Shown piece after piece: positions 27,587-36,099 of a stretch of 64,000 bases of DNA. Each line of letters opens with the position of its first letter. Position 1 is the first letter of the stretch. The stretch covers positions 1 through 64,000 of the forward strand of contig JAEYZG010000034.1 of NCBI GenBank assembly GCA_023428135.1. The letters run 5' to 3'. Below the pieces are notes generated by a model, which did no database searches, was not told the DNA's origin, and saw nothing but the letters and a program-made list of their open reading frames with translations. Position numbers and translations under genes: made by a program. Origin of the DNA: Bacteroidota bacterium (lineage in GTDB: Bacteria; Bacteroidota; Bacteroidia; Cytophagales; Cytophagaceae).

Positions 27587-29839
27587 TTAGAATAAATAGG
27601 TTATTCCTGCCTTTACGAATAAGGGAATTCCAGGGGTAAAGTGAATTTCTGTAACAGGTTCACCCTCGCCTCTCAGTCTGGATTCAGTGGCAAACTGAGC
27701 CTCTTTCCATTTTTGATTGAACAAGTTCTCTGCAGATAAGGAAATTTGAAACCTTTCTGCAGTATAGTTCACCACCGCATCCATAATAAAATATCCCTTA
27801 GCTATGATAGAGTTATCTTCTGCTGCAGGCCTTTCTCCAAGGTAGCGATAGCGCAGGCTGGCATTAAATCCGCTGAGATTACGGATGCTAAGTCCGGCAA
27901 TACTTGAGAATTTTGGAGCTAAAGGAAGATAACCTGTTTCATCCGAATTATCTGTAAGTCTTGACTTACAGTAATTAAAATCAAAATCAAAAAACAACCA
28001 TTTATTCAATTGTCCTCTGGCACTCAGATCCAGACCATATCGACGGCTTCTTCCTTCGGAACCTATTGTACCATCATCCCCTGTATAAGTGTACTCTGTA
28101 TCCATTGTCAGTAACCATAAGGCCGCATTGATAATAATCCTGTTGCCGACTTTCAGATTGGTTCCCAGATCAAGTCCATAAGCAGCCGGAATTCTATTAC
28201 GGACGGAATCCATTATTGCTACTCTGGTATCATTGGAATGAAACCCTTTGCCTGCACTAAGATATACTTGAGTTCCTTGTGTAAGATTATAATACAGGTT
28301 GATTTTTGGACTGAATACATTCAGACTTCGTGATTTTCCAAGAGTATCGGAGAGCCTGTCATTGTATCGAAAAGTAAAAGCATCATATCTCAAACCCAGA
28401 TTCAGAGTAACTCTGGATGAAAGATAAAAGGACTGATCAATAAATACATTAGCATTTGTTTCATCGATGTCTCCTTTTTTAATATCACTGAGGACTATTC
28501 TTTTCACGGTATGAGCCAAGCCAATGTCCCTGATATTATCATCCCTAAGACCAACACCTGCAATGGTGGAAGCTTTCAGCCCAAGTATCTCATAATTCTT
28601 CGAATAGGAGCCATTGTATCCGAAAATATTTCTTTCTTCATACTGAAAAATTTCATCACCGTTAAGTGTATCATCTTTAAAGAAGGTGAAATTCGAGTAC
28701 AGTTTAAACTTATAGTTTATTCCATAAATCTGATTTCTAATAACAGCACCATCATTCAGCGTTTTCACCAAAGTAAGATTGGCATTGCTTCTTGATGTAT
28801 TACCTCCTTCTGTGGGATCAATGGCTCCATACCAAGATATGAGTCCGCTTCTTACCGCCCTTTCAGGAATTTGTCCTGAAGCATCCCATCGGCTTGAAAA
28901 CGTGGACAAGGAAAGACTAAGACTTGTAGAACTATTCAGGTCTGCGGTATACTTACCCATGATATTCAACCGGTCAAAGTTCTGCGGATAGACAAAATAT
29001 CCCTTAGTTGCCACAAACTCAGATGCTACATAAGCATTCTGTCTGCGTGAGTTCGTCGAATCCGTTTTATCGAGCAACTTGAGCATCGCCAGCCCTCTGT
29101 ATGTATTAAAGCTACCTGCCTCAAACTTGACTACATTCTTCTTCAGGTAATTTAAAGTCTGAAACCGGACAGCTCCGGCAGTATTAAAATTGCCTGTTCT
29201 GGCATCGTACGTGCCTTTGGAGAAATCCATTCCTTCTACTGTTTCAGGGATTACAAAATGCAGATCCGCATATCCCTGACCATGAGCCTGAGAAACCATA
29301 TTTACAGGCATACCATCAACTGATATGGCCACATCCGTACCATGATCTACATCAAAGCCTCTTATGAATATCTGTTCTGCTTTTCCTCCTCCGGCATGTT
29401 GAGCGATGAACAAACCTGGGACAAGTCTTAACAGATCCTGGGTCGTCTGAGTAGGTCTCAAACGAAAATCTATCGCATTGAAATAATTTACTTCTTTTCG
29501 TGGGGATACCGTAATCTGATTGATCTGAAGAAACCCTTCATCCATTCTTATAGTTACAGATCTTGTCTCATTCTCATCCACCGACAATTCCAGAGATCTG
29601 GATTGAAAGCCTAACATGGAACATTCCAGATGATATATACCCGATTCCAATCTTTTAAATTCAAAAGCTCCGCTTTCATCACTTAAAAGCATCGTATTAT
29701 TCTCCCTTAGAATAATCACTGCGTTACTCAGAGGCTCTCCGTTTTTGGAGTTAACTATCCTGCCTTTGATGATACCATGAGCATAAGCAGGACAGCCCAG
29801 CAAAATGAATATTGCTGTAAAAAACATGTATTGTTTCAT
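27587..29839 (-). CDS. TonB-dependent outer-membrane receptor
   Basis: The 750-residue protein has a signal peptide (ending PAYAHG), a carboxypeptidase-regulatory-like beta-sandwich (residues about 22-108, GRIVNSKNGEPLSNAVIILR), a plug domain (TQDLLRLVPGLFIAQHAGGG, IFIRGFDVDHGTDVAISVDG) and a 22-strand-type barrel ending in ...LFVKAGITYLF with the terminal aromatic residue. The plug contains AHGQGYADLHF with exposed histidines. It lies directly downstream of a histidine-rich protein gene on the same strand, so uptake of a transition metal such as zinc is a reasonable inference. Confidence 0.9.
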   Translation of the reverse strand: MKQYMFFTAIFILLGCPAYAHGIIKGRIVNSKNGEPLSNAVIILRENNTMLLSDESGAFEFKRLESGIYHLECSMLGFQSRSLELSVDENETRSVTIRMDEGFLQINQITVSPRKEVNYFNAIDFRLRPTQTTQDLLRLVPGLFIAQHAGGGKAEQIFIRGFDVDHGTDVAISVDGMPVNMVSQAHGQGYADLHFVIPETVEGMDFSKGTYDARTGNFNTAGAVRFQTLNYLKKNVVKFEAGSFNTYRGLAMLKLLDKTDSTNSRRQNAYVASEFVATKGYFVYPQNFDRLNIMGKYTADLNSSTSLSLSLSTFSSRWDASGQIPERAVRSGLISWYGAIDPTEGGNTSRSNANLTLVKTLNDGAVIRNQIYGINYKFKLYSNFTFFKDDTLNGDEIFQYEERNIFGYNGSYSKNYEILGLKASTIAGVGLRDDNIRDIGLAHTVKRIVLSDIKKGDIDETNANVFIDQSFYLSSRVTLNLGLRYDAFTFRYNDRLSDTLGKSRSLNVFSPKINLYYNLTQGTQVYLSAGKGFHSNDTRVAIMDSVRNRIPAAYGLDLGTNLKVGNRIIINAALWLLTMDTEYTYTGDDGTIGSEGRSRRYGLDLSARGQLNKWLFFDFDFNYCKSRLTDNSDETGYLPLAPKFSSIAGLSIRNLSGFNASLRYRYLGERPAAEDNSIIAKGYFIMDAVVNYTAERFQISLSAENLFNQKWKEAQFATESRLRGEGEPVTEIHFTPGIPLFVKAGITYLF

Positions 29840-30003
29840 TGTAATTCAATTAATGATAAGAATATAATTCTCCCTATCTCCATTGTACAAGAATGGATAG
29901 AGCTTGATCCACAAGGATCTATATTTAATTCCGGGCAAATCAATACCAGGCAGCGTCAAAAAAACACCGCATAGTCTTAATTTATTTAACCAGAAGACAA
30001 AAT

Positions 30004-30555
30004 TTACAAAAGGGTATATTCCGGAGGAGGTGAAGGGGGACCTTGGTTATAGATTAAAAAGAAGTTATTATTCCCTGAAAAATATGCTTCTGAAAGACTC
30101 TCTTCTGTATGAAAATCATATTGATAAGAAACACCAGGATACCATTGAAACTTGAATGATTTCTTTTCTCCTTTTTTTCTTCCACCAGAAGCTGATTCTT
30201 CTTTCTGATTTTTTAATCCGAAATGCTCCAGTACATCATGGTCATGTGCAAGATTATCACCTTCCTTTACGGCCTTTTCATCATGAGAAGATTCGGAGTA
30301 ATGAACTTGTCCCTCAGATGAATGATGATGTATATGATGTTGTTCTGTAGAATGATGATCAGTTCTATGAGTATGATCATGTTCATCCCCTGAATGATGA
30401 GAATGATGGGTATGACCATGATTATGTATGTGACTATGATTGTGAAACGGGTTAGGAATATGATGCAATAGACTGTGAATACTCCTAAGGGTATCCTTGA
30501 GTGAAATGACAGCTATACAACTGATGATCAGAAATATGGATATAAAGCTCTTCAA
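30004..30555 (-). CDS. Histidine-rich membrane-anchored protein, probable metal binding
   Basis: The 183-residue protein has one N-terminal hydrophobic segment (residues 3-20) and then, from about 27 to 105, an extreme histidine/aspartate cluster with more than 25 histidines (for example HNHSHIHNHGHTHHSHHSGD). The C-terminal third is basic then aromatic, with a proline-rich end. Such stretches bind zinc, nickel, copper or cobalt. It is encoded 164 bases upstream of the TonB receptor, same strand, and an inverted repeat precedes its start codon. No known family beyond the composition is recognised. Confidence 0.75.
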   Translation of the reverse strand: MKSFISIFLIISCIAVISLKDTLRSIHSLLHHIPNPFHNHSHIHNHGHTHHSHHSGDEHDHTHRTDHHSTEQHHIHHHSSEGQVHYSESSHDEKAVKEGDNLAHDHDVLEHFGLKNQKEESASGGRKKGEKKSFKFQWYPGVSYQYDFHTEESLSEAYFSGNNNFFLIYNQGPPSPPPEYTLL

Positions 30556-30565
30556 ATTACAAACT

Positions 30566-30596
30566 ACTTACGTAGTAAATATAACACTACATAAGT
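30566..30596. promoter_or_regulatory. Inverted repeat before the histidine-rich gene
   Basis: ACTTACGTAGT (30566-30576) and ACTACATAAGT (30586-30596) form an 11-bp inverted repeat with one mismatch and a 9-base spacer, 11 bases upstream of the start codon at 30555. It could be an operator for a metal-sensing repressor. Confidence 0.45.
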
Positions 30597-30800
30597 AATT
30601 GCAAAAAATAAAATTCAATTAATTCTTATTATTAAGAATGAATCCCTCTAAAGACCTAACAATCAAAGCCTGACAAACACATTAATGAAGTATTTTAATA
30701 AATATTTATGTAAAAAAAATTAACTCTTCATACCTAAAATGTTGCACCTCTCACAAACAACATATTAGGTTTAAAAAATAATATTGGAAGTTGGAATAAA

Positions 30801-31844
30801 TCATTTTTTTGCAGAAAATAAATTCAGTGATAATTTATCTGCTATATATTCAATAGTTTTTTGAGCTTTAACACTATTTCCCGCAGAATCTAATGGAGGA
30901 GCCAAAACTGCAATTCCCATTTTGCGGGGCACAACTGCCATAATACCTCCACCTACTCCGCTTTTAGCTGGTAGTCCTACCGTATACATCCATTCTCCGG
31001 TATTTTCATATAAACCCGCAGTACTCATTACAGCTAATATTTCCGGTACATCTTTCGCATCTATAAGTTTTTCCTTTGTCATTGGATTTATACCTGAATT
31101 GGCAAGTGTTGCAGCCATAACAGCCAGATCTTTTGTATTTACACCAAAAGAACATTGCTTGGTATAAACTTCGAGCGCAATCATTGGATCATCAAAGATG
31201 CGGTTATAAGACTGAAGCAAAATTGCAATGGATTTATTACGTTGGTTTGTTTCCATCTCAGACTTAAAAAGCTCATCAATAACCTTAAGTTCTCTGCCTG
31301 CAAACTTGTTGTAGTAATTGTGCATCTTCTTCCATTTTTCTGCCTTATTATTCTTTGGAAGGATTAGGCTCGCTGTTGCTATAGCGCCTGCATTCACCAT
31401 AGGATTCTGAGATTCATGCCCTAAGGTCTCAAGAGCAGTAATTGAATTAAATGGAAGACCTGTAGCATTTGCACCAATACTATCCTTTATTACTTTAGGA
31501 CCTCTTTCCTGCATCGCCAGAGCCAGGGTCATTACTTTAGATATGGATTCGATTCCGAATTCGTATTTGATGTCACCTACCAGATGGACATGTCCATCAG
31601 TTGTAATGACGGCAATACCATATAAATTCGGATCTACCTTAGCGAGATATGGAATATAATCTGCATTCTTCCCTTCCTTAACACTTTTAAATTGATCATA
31701 AGCTTCTTTAATAACCCCATCAATATTCTCGGCTGTTATTTCATCTTTCGAATATGTAAAGGAAAATAAAAGAGCACCAAGAATTAAAACACCAATAAAA
31801 CCTATAAGGAATAAACCGTTTCTGAGTTGCAATTTTCTTTTCAT
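30801..31844 (-). CDS. glsA: Glutaminase A (serine-dependent glutaminase)
   Basis: The protein shows the family's Ser-x-x-Lys catalytic motif in FGIESISKVMTLAL, followed by NPMVNAGAIAT, QSYNRIFDDP, and the C-terminal LPAKSGVGGGIMAVVP. It hydrolyses glutamine to glutamate and ammonia. The frame is open from 31868, but the ATG at 31844 gives MKRKLQLRNGLFLIGFIGVL with basic residues followed by a hydrophobic segment, so an export signal or membrane anchor is likely. Most glutaminases of this family are cytoplasmic and about 310 residues long, so this extension is notable. Confidence 0.92.
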   Translation of the reverse strand: MKRKLQLRNGLFLIGFIGVLILGALLFSFTYSKDEITAENIDGVIKEAYDQFKSVKEGKNADYIPYLAKVDPNLYGIAVITTDGHVHLVGDIKYEFGIESISKVMTLALAMQERGPKVIKDSIGANATGLPFNSITALETLGHESQNPMVNAGAIATASLILPKNNKAEKWKKMHNYYNKFAGRELKVIDELFKSEMETNQRNKSIAILLQSYNRIFDDPMIALEVYTKQCSFGVNTKDLAVMAATLANSGINPMTKEKLIDAKDVPEILAVMSTAGLYENTGEWMYTVGLPAKSGVGGGIMAVVPRKMGIAVLAPPLDSAGNSVKAQKTIEYIADKLSLNLFSAKK

Positions 31845-31868
31845 GGTTATTTTGTTAGGTATCCTCAT

Positions 31869-32187
31869 AAATTAGGATGTAAAAAAAGCTAACAGGCATG
31901 ATTAAAAAATGTTAAATCACCAATATAAAGTACGTTTGAATTAACCAGGAAAATCTAAAAAGCTATCCTTTAGTCTCTCTAGTCACATAGCATAACTTTC
32001 TCTCCCCTTAAATTCCTTTTGATGGACAACCAATGAGTCATTAATAACTGATTACTTACCCATACTGTAATAAACTTAATAACCCTTACTCAATAATAAC
32101 TTTAAAAGCATAACATGTAATTAAATTTCCGGTTGTGATCGGAAACTTTTGCTTGCTTTGGCCAAAAAGAACTCAATCTTATAAAAT
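31869..32187. other. Intergenic region between divergent glutaminase and DUF2721 genes
   Basis: This 319-base gap must hold both promoters. TTTCCG (32126-32131) and CGGAAA (32140-32145) form a small inverted repeat just before TTGCTTTG (32153-32160), a variant -7 element for the rightward gene. Nothing else is evident. Confidence 0.35.
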
Positions 32188-32679
32188 ATGGATAAAGCTA
32201 AATTCCAGGATACTATAGCTATTCTTTCTGCAATGATTATCCCTGTTGTATTAATAATGGCAACACTAAGCCTTATATTAACAACCAGTACAAGAGCAGG
32301 AAAAGTAATGGACAGAGTACGAGAGTTAATAAACCTGATAAACCTGAATTATAATGGTAAATCAGAAAAAAAGGACATTAAAGAAGAAACGCGACAAACA
32401 ATTGAAGTCCTCCGAATAATGGCTATCAGATCAAAATTCCTCCAGCATAGCTTATGGTTTCAATACCTAGCTCTTTGTGATTTCTTTGCTACTAGTATTT
32501 TTCTTGCAATAATTAAACTCACTCCTTTAAATTTTTACGCAGTTCCTCTGGTATTAGGATTGATAGGCATTGTTCTTCTGTTTGGAGCAAGCATCATGCT
32601 GGTATTTGAATCCAGATATGCTGTAAGAGGATTAAATAAAGAATTAAAAATTGCATTTAGTAAAATTGATGATGATTAA
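32188..32679 (+). CDS. DUF2721 family membrane protein
   Basis: The 163-residue protein has an N-terminal membrane segment (IAILSAMIIPVVLIMATLSL), the conserved TRAGKVMDRVRELINL motif, and two further membrane segments at about 90-108 and 112-140. This matches DUF2721. The function is unknown. A shared terminator separates it from the convergent DUF4136 gene. Confidence 0.82.
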   Translation: MDKAKFQDTIAILSAMIIPVVLIMATLSLILTTSTRAGKVMDRVRELINLINLNYNGKSEKKDIKEETRQTIEVLRIMAIRSKFLQHSLWFQYLALCDFFATSIFLAIIKLTPLNFYAVPLVLGLIGIVLLFGASIMLVFESRYAVRGLNKELKIAFSKIDDD

Positions 32680-32712
32680 ATTCCCTGTATAAGGCAAGTC
32701 CCTTTAAAAAAG

Positions 32713-32742
32713 AAAACAGGCTGCATCTCTGCAACCTGTTTT
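32713..32742. terminator. Bidirectional intrinsic terminator
   Basis: AAAACAGG-TGCA and TGCA-CCTGTTTT pair over 12 bp with one mismatch and a 4-base loop. The T-tract on both sides allows termination of both convergent genes. Confidence 0.75.
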
Positions 32743-32765
32743 GATTTAATCAACATCAATAAAGA

Positions 32766-33329
32766 TTATTCCTGAGGGAAGTCTTTAAACCCCTTCTTAA
32801 CAACCTTATTTATTTCTTTATCCTGCTTTTTGGATTTATCCTTAACCTCCCCGGCACCATATACTCTATAAACAAGTTCGTTTGTCTGAGCATCTTTTAC
32901 GTCAATCATCAATGTTCCTTCGTCATAAGTATTCTCCCAGAATGTATCATAAGAATCTGCCCACCAGTCATCTGCTACATATATACCAGGACCGGCAAAA
33001 CCAGGGCCTGCTTCTTCCAGCTCTGTTTTTTCCTGAGCTCCGGCTGTATACGAAATTACCAGATCCGGATTATTATCATCTCTTTTTAAACCTTTTGCTG
33101 TTAACTCTGAAGTTACTGCATTATCCACCTTGTTATCCATCATGGTATTATCAGTTTCTGTCTTTCCCTGATTGATAACAGTTCCGGGTTTAAACCCAAA
33201 GGTTTTAAACTGACTAAAATCAGTGTTAGGATCTTTATCTGACGACACCTGAGCCAAAACACTTGCTACACAAACAAACAACATTCCAAACGTTAAATAT
33301 AGTATATTGAATATATTGTACTTCTTCAT
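32766..33329 (-). CDS. DUF4136 family secreted protein
   Basis: The frame is open from 33338, but the ATG at 33329 (MKKYNIF) gives the better signal peptide, ending in VLAQVS. The mature part has the DUF4136 pattern: TDFSQFKTFGFKPG, VTSELTAKGLKRDDNNPDLVIS and a final GTLMIDVKDAQTNELVYRVY strand pair. Other Bacteroidota DUF4136 proteins are lipid-anchored; this one has no lipidation cysteine. The function is unknown, and it lies next to an outer-membrane barrel gene. Confidence 0.85.
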   Translation of the reverse strand: MKKYNIFNILYLTFGMLFVCVASVLAQVSSDKDPNTDFSQFKTFGFKPGTVINQGKTETDNTMMDNKVDNAVTSELTAKGLKRDDNNPDLVISYTAGAQEKTELEEAGPGFAGPGIYVADDWWADSYDTFWENTYDEGTLMIDVKDAQTNELVYRVYGAGEVKDKSKKQDKEINKVVKKGFKDFPQE

Positions 33330-33471
33330 AATTATCATTTTTAGAGCTACTGCTCGTTTTGAAAACTGGTATTAATTTGAAAACGTTTTGTAAACAATCT
33401 TACCAAAACAAATCTTATAATAACATCTTCAATATAATAACTCAAAATCAGATAATATCATTAAGCTCAGA

Positions 33472-34368
33472 CTAGAATCTCAAAGCAACCTGTCCGGAAA
33501 CCGCACTGATTTTGTACTTAAAAAAACCATTTACATTTTCTTCAGGAACCTTATTTACATCTGCCACCAGGTAATGATAGTAAAAAGAAAGACCTAAGTT
33601 TTCTATCGGATAAATCTCTATTCCTGGTCTTACTTCCCATACCTTAAAATCCCAATCATCTAAGCTCAATTGAAAATAGTCTCCAACTCCTCTCAGCACA
33701 ACATGTTTTCCAAGGTTAACCAAAGCATGTACACCAGGTAGAGGAACAGGAGCCCAATATTGCTTCGTAACTCCGTAACTAAAACCATTCAAATGTGCCT
33801 CAGCTTTGCCATATACTCTGAATGCTTTAGCGCCAAGTAAAACACCTGCTTCCCACAGAGGAGTTTTAACAATAGAAAATCTATATTCTAATCCATAAGA
33901 GGTAAGTCTGAATTTTGCATCAAGGCCTGAGTTTACATAAAATGTTGTATCTCCATAAGATATGTTCCTGTCAAGTACTAAGGATTTTTTTCTTGAAAGA
34001 TCAAAAAACGAAGCTGCAATCTGATGTCGCTTTCCTATTCTGAAGATCACGTCAGCTCTCGGAAAAAACTTATTTTTACTTAAGTCAAAATCTCTTTCAA
34101 GATCAATATCTGTCCCTTCTAGTTCAGGTGAATTAAGCTTAACAGAAGCATTATTGTAAGCCCAGAATCCACCAAGCTGTACACTAAGAAAATAATCATG
34201 AAATCCATCGTCCTTCCCTTTAGATGATGACTTATATGTTAACCCCACAGGGGCATTCCCTTTCTTCTTTTTTTTATTTCCCGGCAATTCATCTCCGGCA
34301 AAAGAAACAGACACACTTGACAAAAATAAAATTAATATAAGCAATAATATATTGTTATTAGTTTTCAT
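33472..34368 (-). CDS. Outer-membrane beta-barrel protein
   Basis: The 298-residue protein starts with a signal peptide ending SVSFAGDE and a lysine-rich linker (NKKKKKGN), then about 240 residues of alternating amphipathic strands with aromatic ends (FSVQ-, YRFSIVKTPLW, LSFYYHYLVAD), finishing in VSGQVALRF with a terminal phenylalanine, a barrel-insertion signal. The specific family is not recognised; a porin-like role is possible. Confidence 0.65.
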   Translation of the reverse strand: MKTNNNILLLILILFLSSVSVSFAGDELPGNKKKKKGNAPVGLTYKSSSKGKDDGFHDYFLSVQLGGFWAYNNASVKLNSPELEGTDIDLERDFDLSKNKFFPRADVIFRIGKRHQIAASFFDLSRKKSLVLDRNISYGDTTFYVNSGLDAKFRLTSYGLEYRFSIVKTPLWEAGVLLGAKAFRVYGKAEAHLNGFSYGVTKQYWAPVPLPGVHALVNLGKHVVLRGVGDYFQLSLDDWDFKVWEVRPGIEIYPIENLGLSFYYHYLVADVNKVPEENVNGFFKYKISAVSGQVALRF

Positions 34369-35132
34369 AGTATTTCGATAAAAGACAGGATTTATAGCTT
34401 TTCAAAAGGATAACAACCCCTATTTTACGTTTGTTTAAAGCTCTATCATTACAGCATCATACAGGTTATTATAAACCGATCACCCACCCTTGTATCTTTC
34501 TTTAAAAAAAATACTGAAATTCAGCACTACATTATTTCCTTAGTACAAAAACTTTGATTTACAGATTTATGTCAGTTCGAAAAACATCCCCCTAAAAGAA
34601 GAATACCAAAATCAACAATATTCCAACATCCTTAATTTACTCTTCCCATAAACCTGATTCAGGTTCTGAAGCTGCCTCTCCCTTCCTTCAAAATTCTTTA
34701 GTATTTAAATTTTTTCTAAAGAAATAAATTTCAAACCACCCCATTTTTAACAAATCACAATTTTGTACCAACAGAAATTTCTTCGGATTATAAAATGATT
34801 ATCGAGTTTAAAGCACCTTAAGGTTTGATTTCGGATTAAAAATACATACGCCTAGACCTGACCTTTTATTAAAGTGGGTTTAAAAGCCCTTCCTCCCATT
34901 TATTGGTATAAAAAAATAAGTATCAGGCTATATACCTGGTAAACAAGTAAAAAAACAGAAGTACAAAGAAGTTTAGAATTATAACATTTGACTTCTTTCA
35001 TGCTGTTTGGGCGTATCTAAAAAAAACTCCCCCCGTTTCACCACTCTCATTAAGACCTCCTTTTGAAGGGTGCAAATGAAATTCCGATACAAATCTTTAA
35101 ATAAATTTTAATCACTATTCCCCCTCTGGATT
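34369..35132. other. 764-base intergenic region, no gene seen
   Basis: This AT-rich gap between divergent outer-membrane protein genes holds no convincing open frame, repeat or RNA. It must contain the promoters of both neighbours, but no clear TAnnTTTG element at a suitable distance was identified. Confidence 0.4.
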
Positions 35133-36086
35133 ATGAGAAAAAAATTACTTGCATTGCTTTTTTTTGCAATTGTTTCAGGCATTCGGATTTCAAATGCTCA
35201 AATGGTAAACTATAAAATTTTAAAAGATGACCCTGCCGATGTCACTAATTTTTGGCTATATCTGGACCCTTTCAACTTTGATATAGGAGCAAAAAATATT
35301 GACGGAACCACTTTTAATATTGGATTGTCCTCTTTTGCAAACATAGGAAAAAACCTGGGAGGAGAATTCCGATTTCAATATGGAATAATTACCCTGGGCA
35401 GATTAGGCAATGATAAAGATAAACTGAATCCTCACATCAAAGTAGAAGCTGGTGGATTTTATACAGTCACAGTTAGAAATAAACGAGTTAACACCAAAGT
35501 AGTATTATCAGCCACATCTCGCAGCAGCGGATCTTATACAGTTACAACTACCAGAAGTATCATGGTACCTGCCACCAAGCATCTTGCTCTTGGAGTAAGA
35601 GGAGGATTGTATACGCTAGGAGGCGTTTTTGGTACCAGCGATATTGAAACTACAGTAGCCCTTCCTAAGGTCATAAACTATAGAATGGCAGGAGTATACT
35701 TAGGATTACTGAGTGCATCTACAAGAAATGTAATCATCAATACAGACACTGACGGAAAGGCTTTAAGATCAACAAGAACCAGAATATATGCTGATGTTTT
35801 AATTACACCAATCACCTATGCAGGACTAGATGGAACAAGCTATAAAAGTGATTTGAATCCGGATATTTTCGGTTTTAGAATCGGCATGCAAACCCTACCT
35901 GTTGAGGTGAGAAAAATAAAAGACCTGAACGTTAAAACCAAAGGAGTGTCGTATGGTGTAGAAATAGGTGTACGCCCCATTGATGGATTCTACATGGCCT
36001 GCAACGCATCTATCTGTCTTATGAGAAAGAAACTATCGATACTGGGCTACAAAGCTCCTGCATCAAGCTACAATACAAGTGAATAA
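35133..36086 (+). CDS. Secreted/outer-membrane protein of unknown family
   Basis: The 317-residue protein has a signal peptide (ending ISNAQM) and a strand-rich mature part (FWLYLDPFNFDIGAKNIDG, FRFQYGIITLGRLG, KHLALGVRGGLYTLGG). It ends with EIGVRPIDGFYMACNASICL, without a recognised domain. It is most likely an outer-membrane barrel. The next gene, encoding an OmpA/PD40 protein, begins 13 bases after its stop, so the two are probably cotranscribed and may form a complex. It does not match the PorP/SprF pattern that usually precedes such OmpA proteins. Confidence 0.65.
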   Translation: MRKKLLALLFFAIVSGIRISNAQMVNYKILKDDPADVTNFWLYLDPFNFDIGAKNIDGTTFNIGLSSFANIGKNLGGEFRFQYGIITLGRLGNDKDKLNPHIKVEAGGFYTVTVRNKRVNTKVVLSATSRSSGSYTVTTTRSIMVPATKHLALGVRGGLYTLGGVFGTSDIETTVALPKVINYRMAGVYLGLLSASTRNVIINTDTDGKALRSTRTRIYADVLITPITYAGLDGTSYKSDLNPDIFGFRIGMQTLPVEVRKIKDLNVKTKGVSYGVEIGVRPIDGFYMACNASICLMRKKLSILGYKAPASSYNTSE

Positions 36087-36099
36087 CATTTATAACCAT

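Noticed and set aside
35133..36086. PorP/SprF type IX membrane protein
   Set aside because: The usual PorP start with QDPxFTQYM and NPAYAG is absent; only the position before an OmpA gene is similar.
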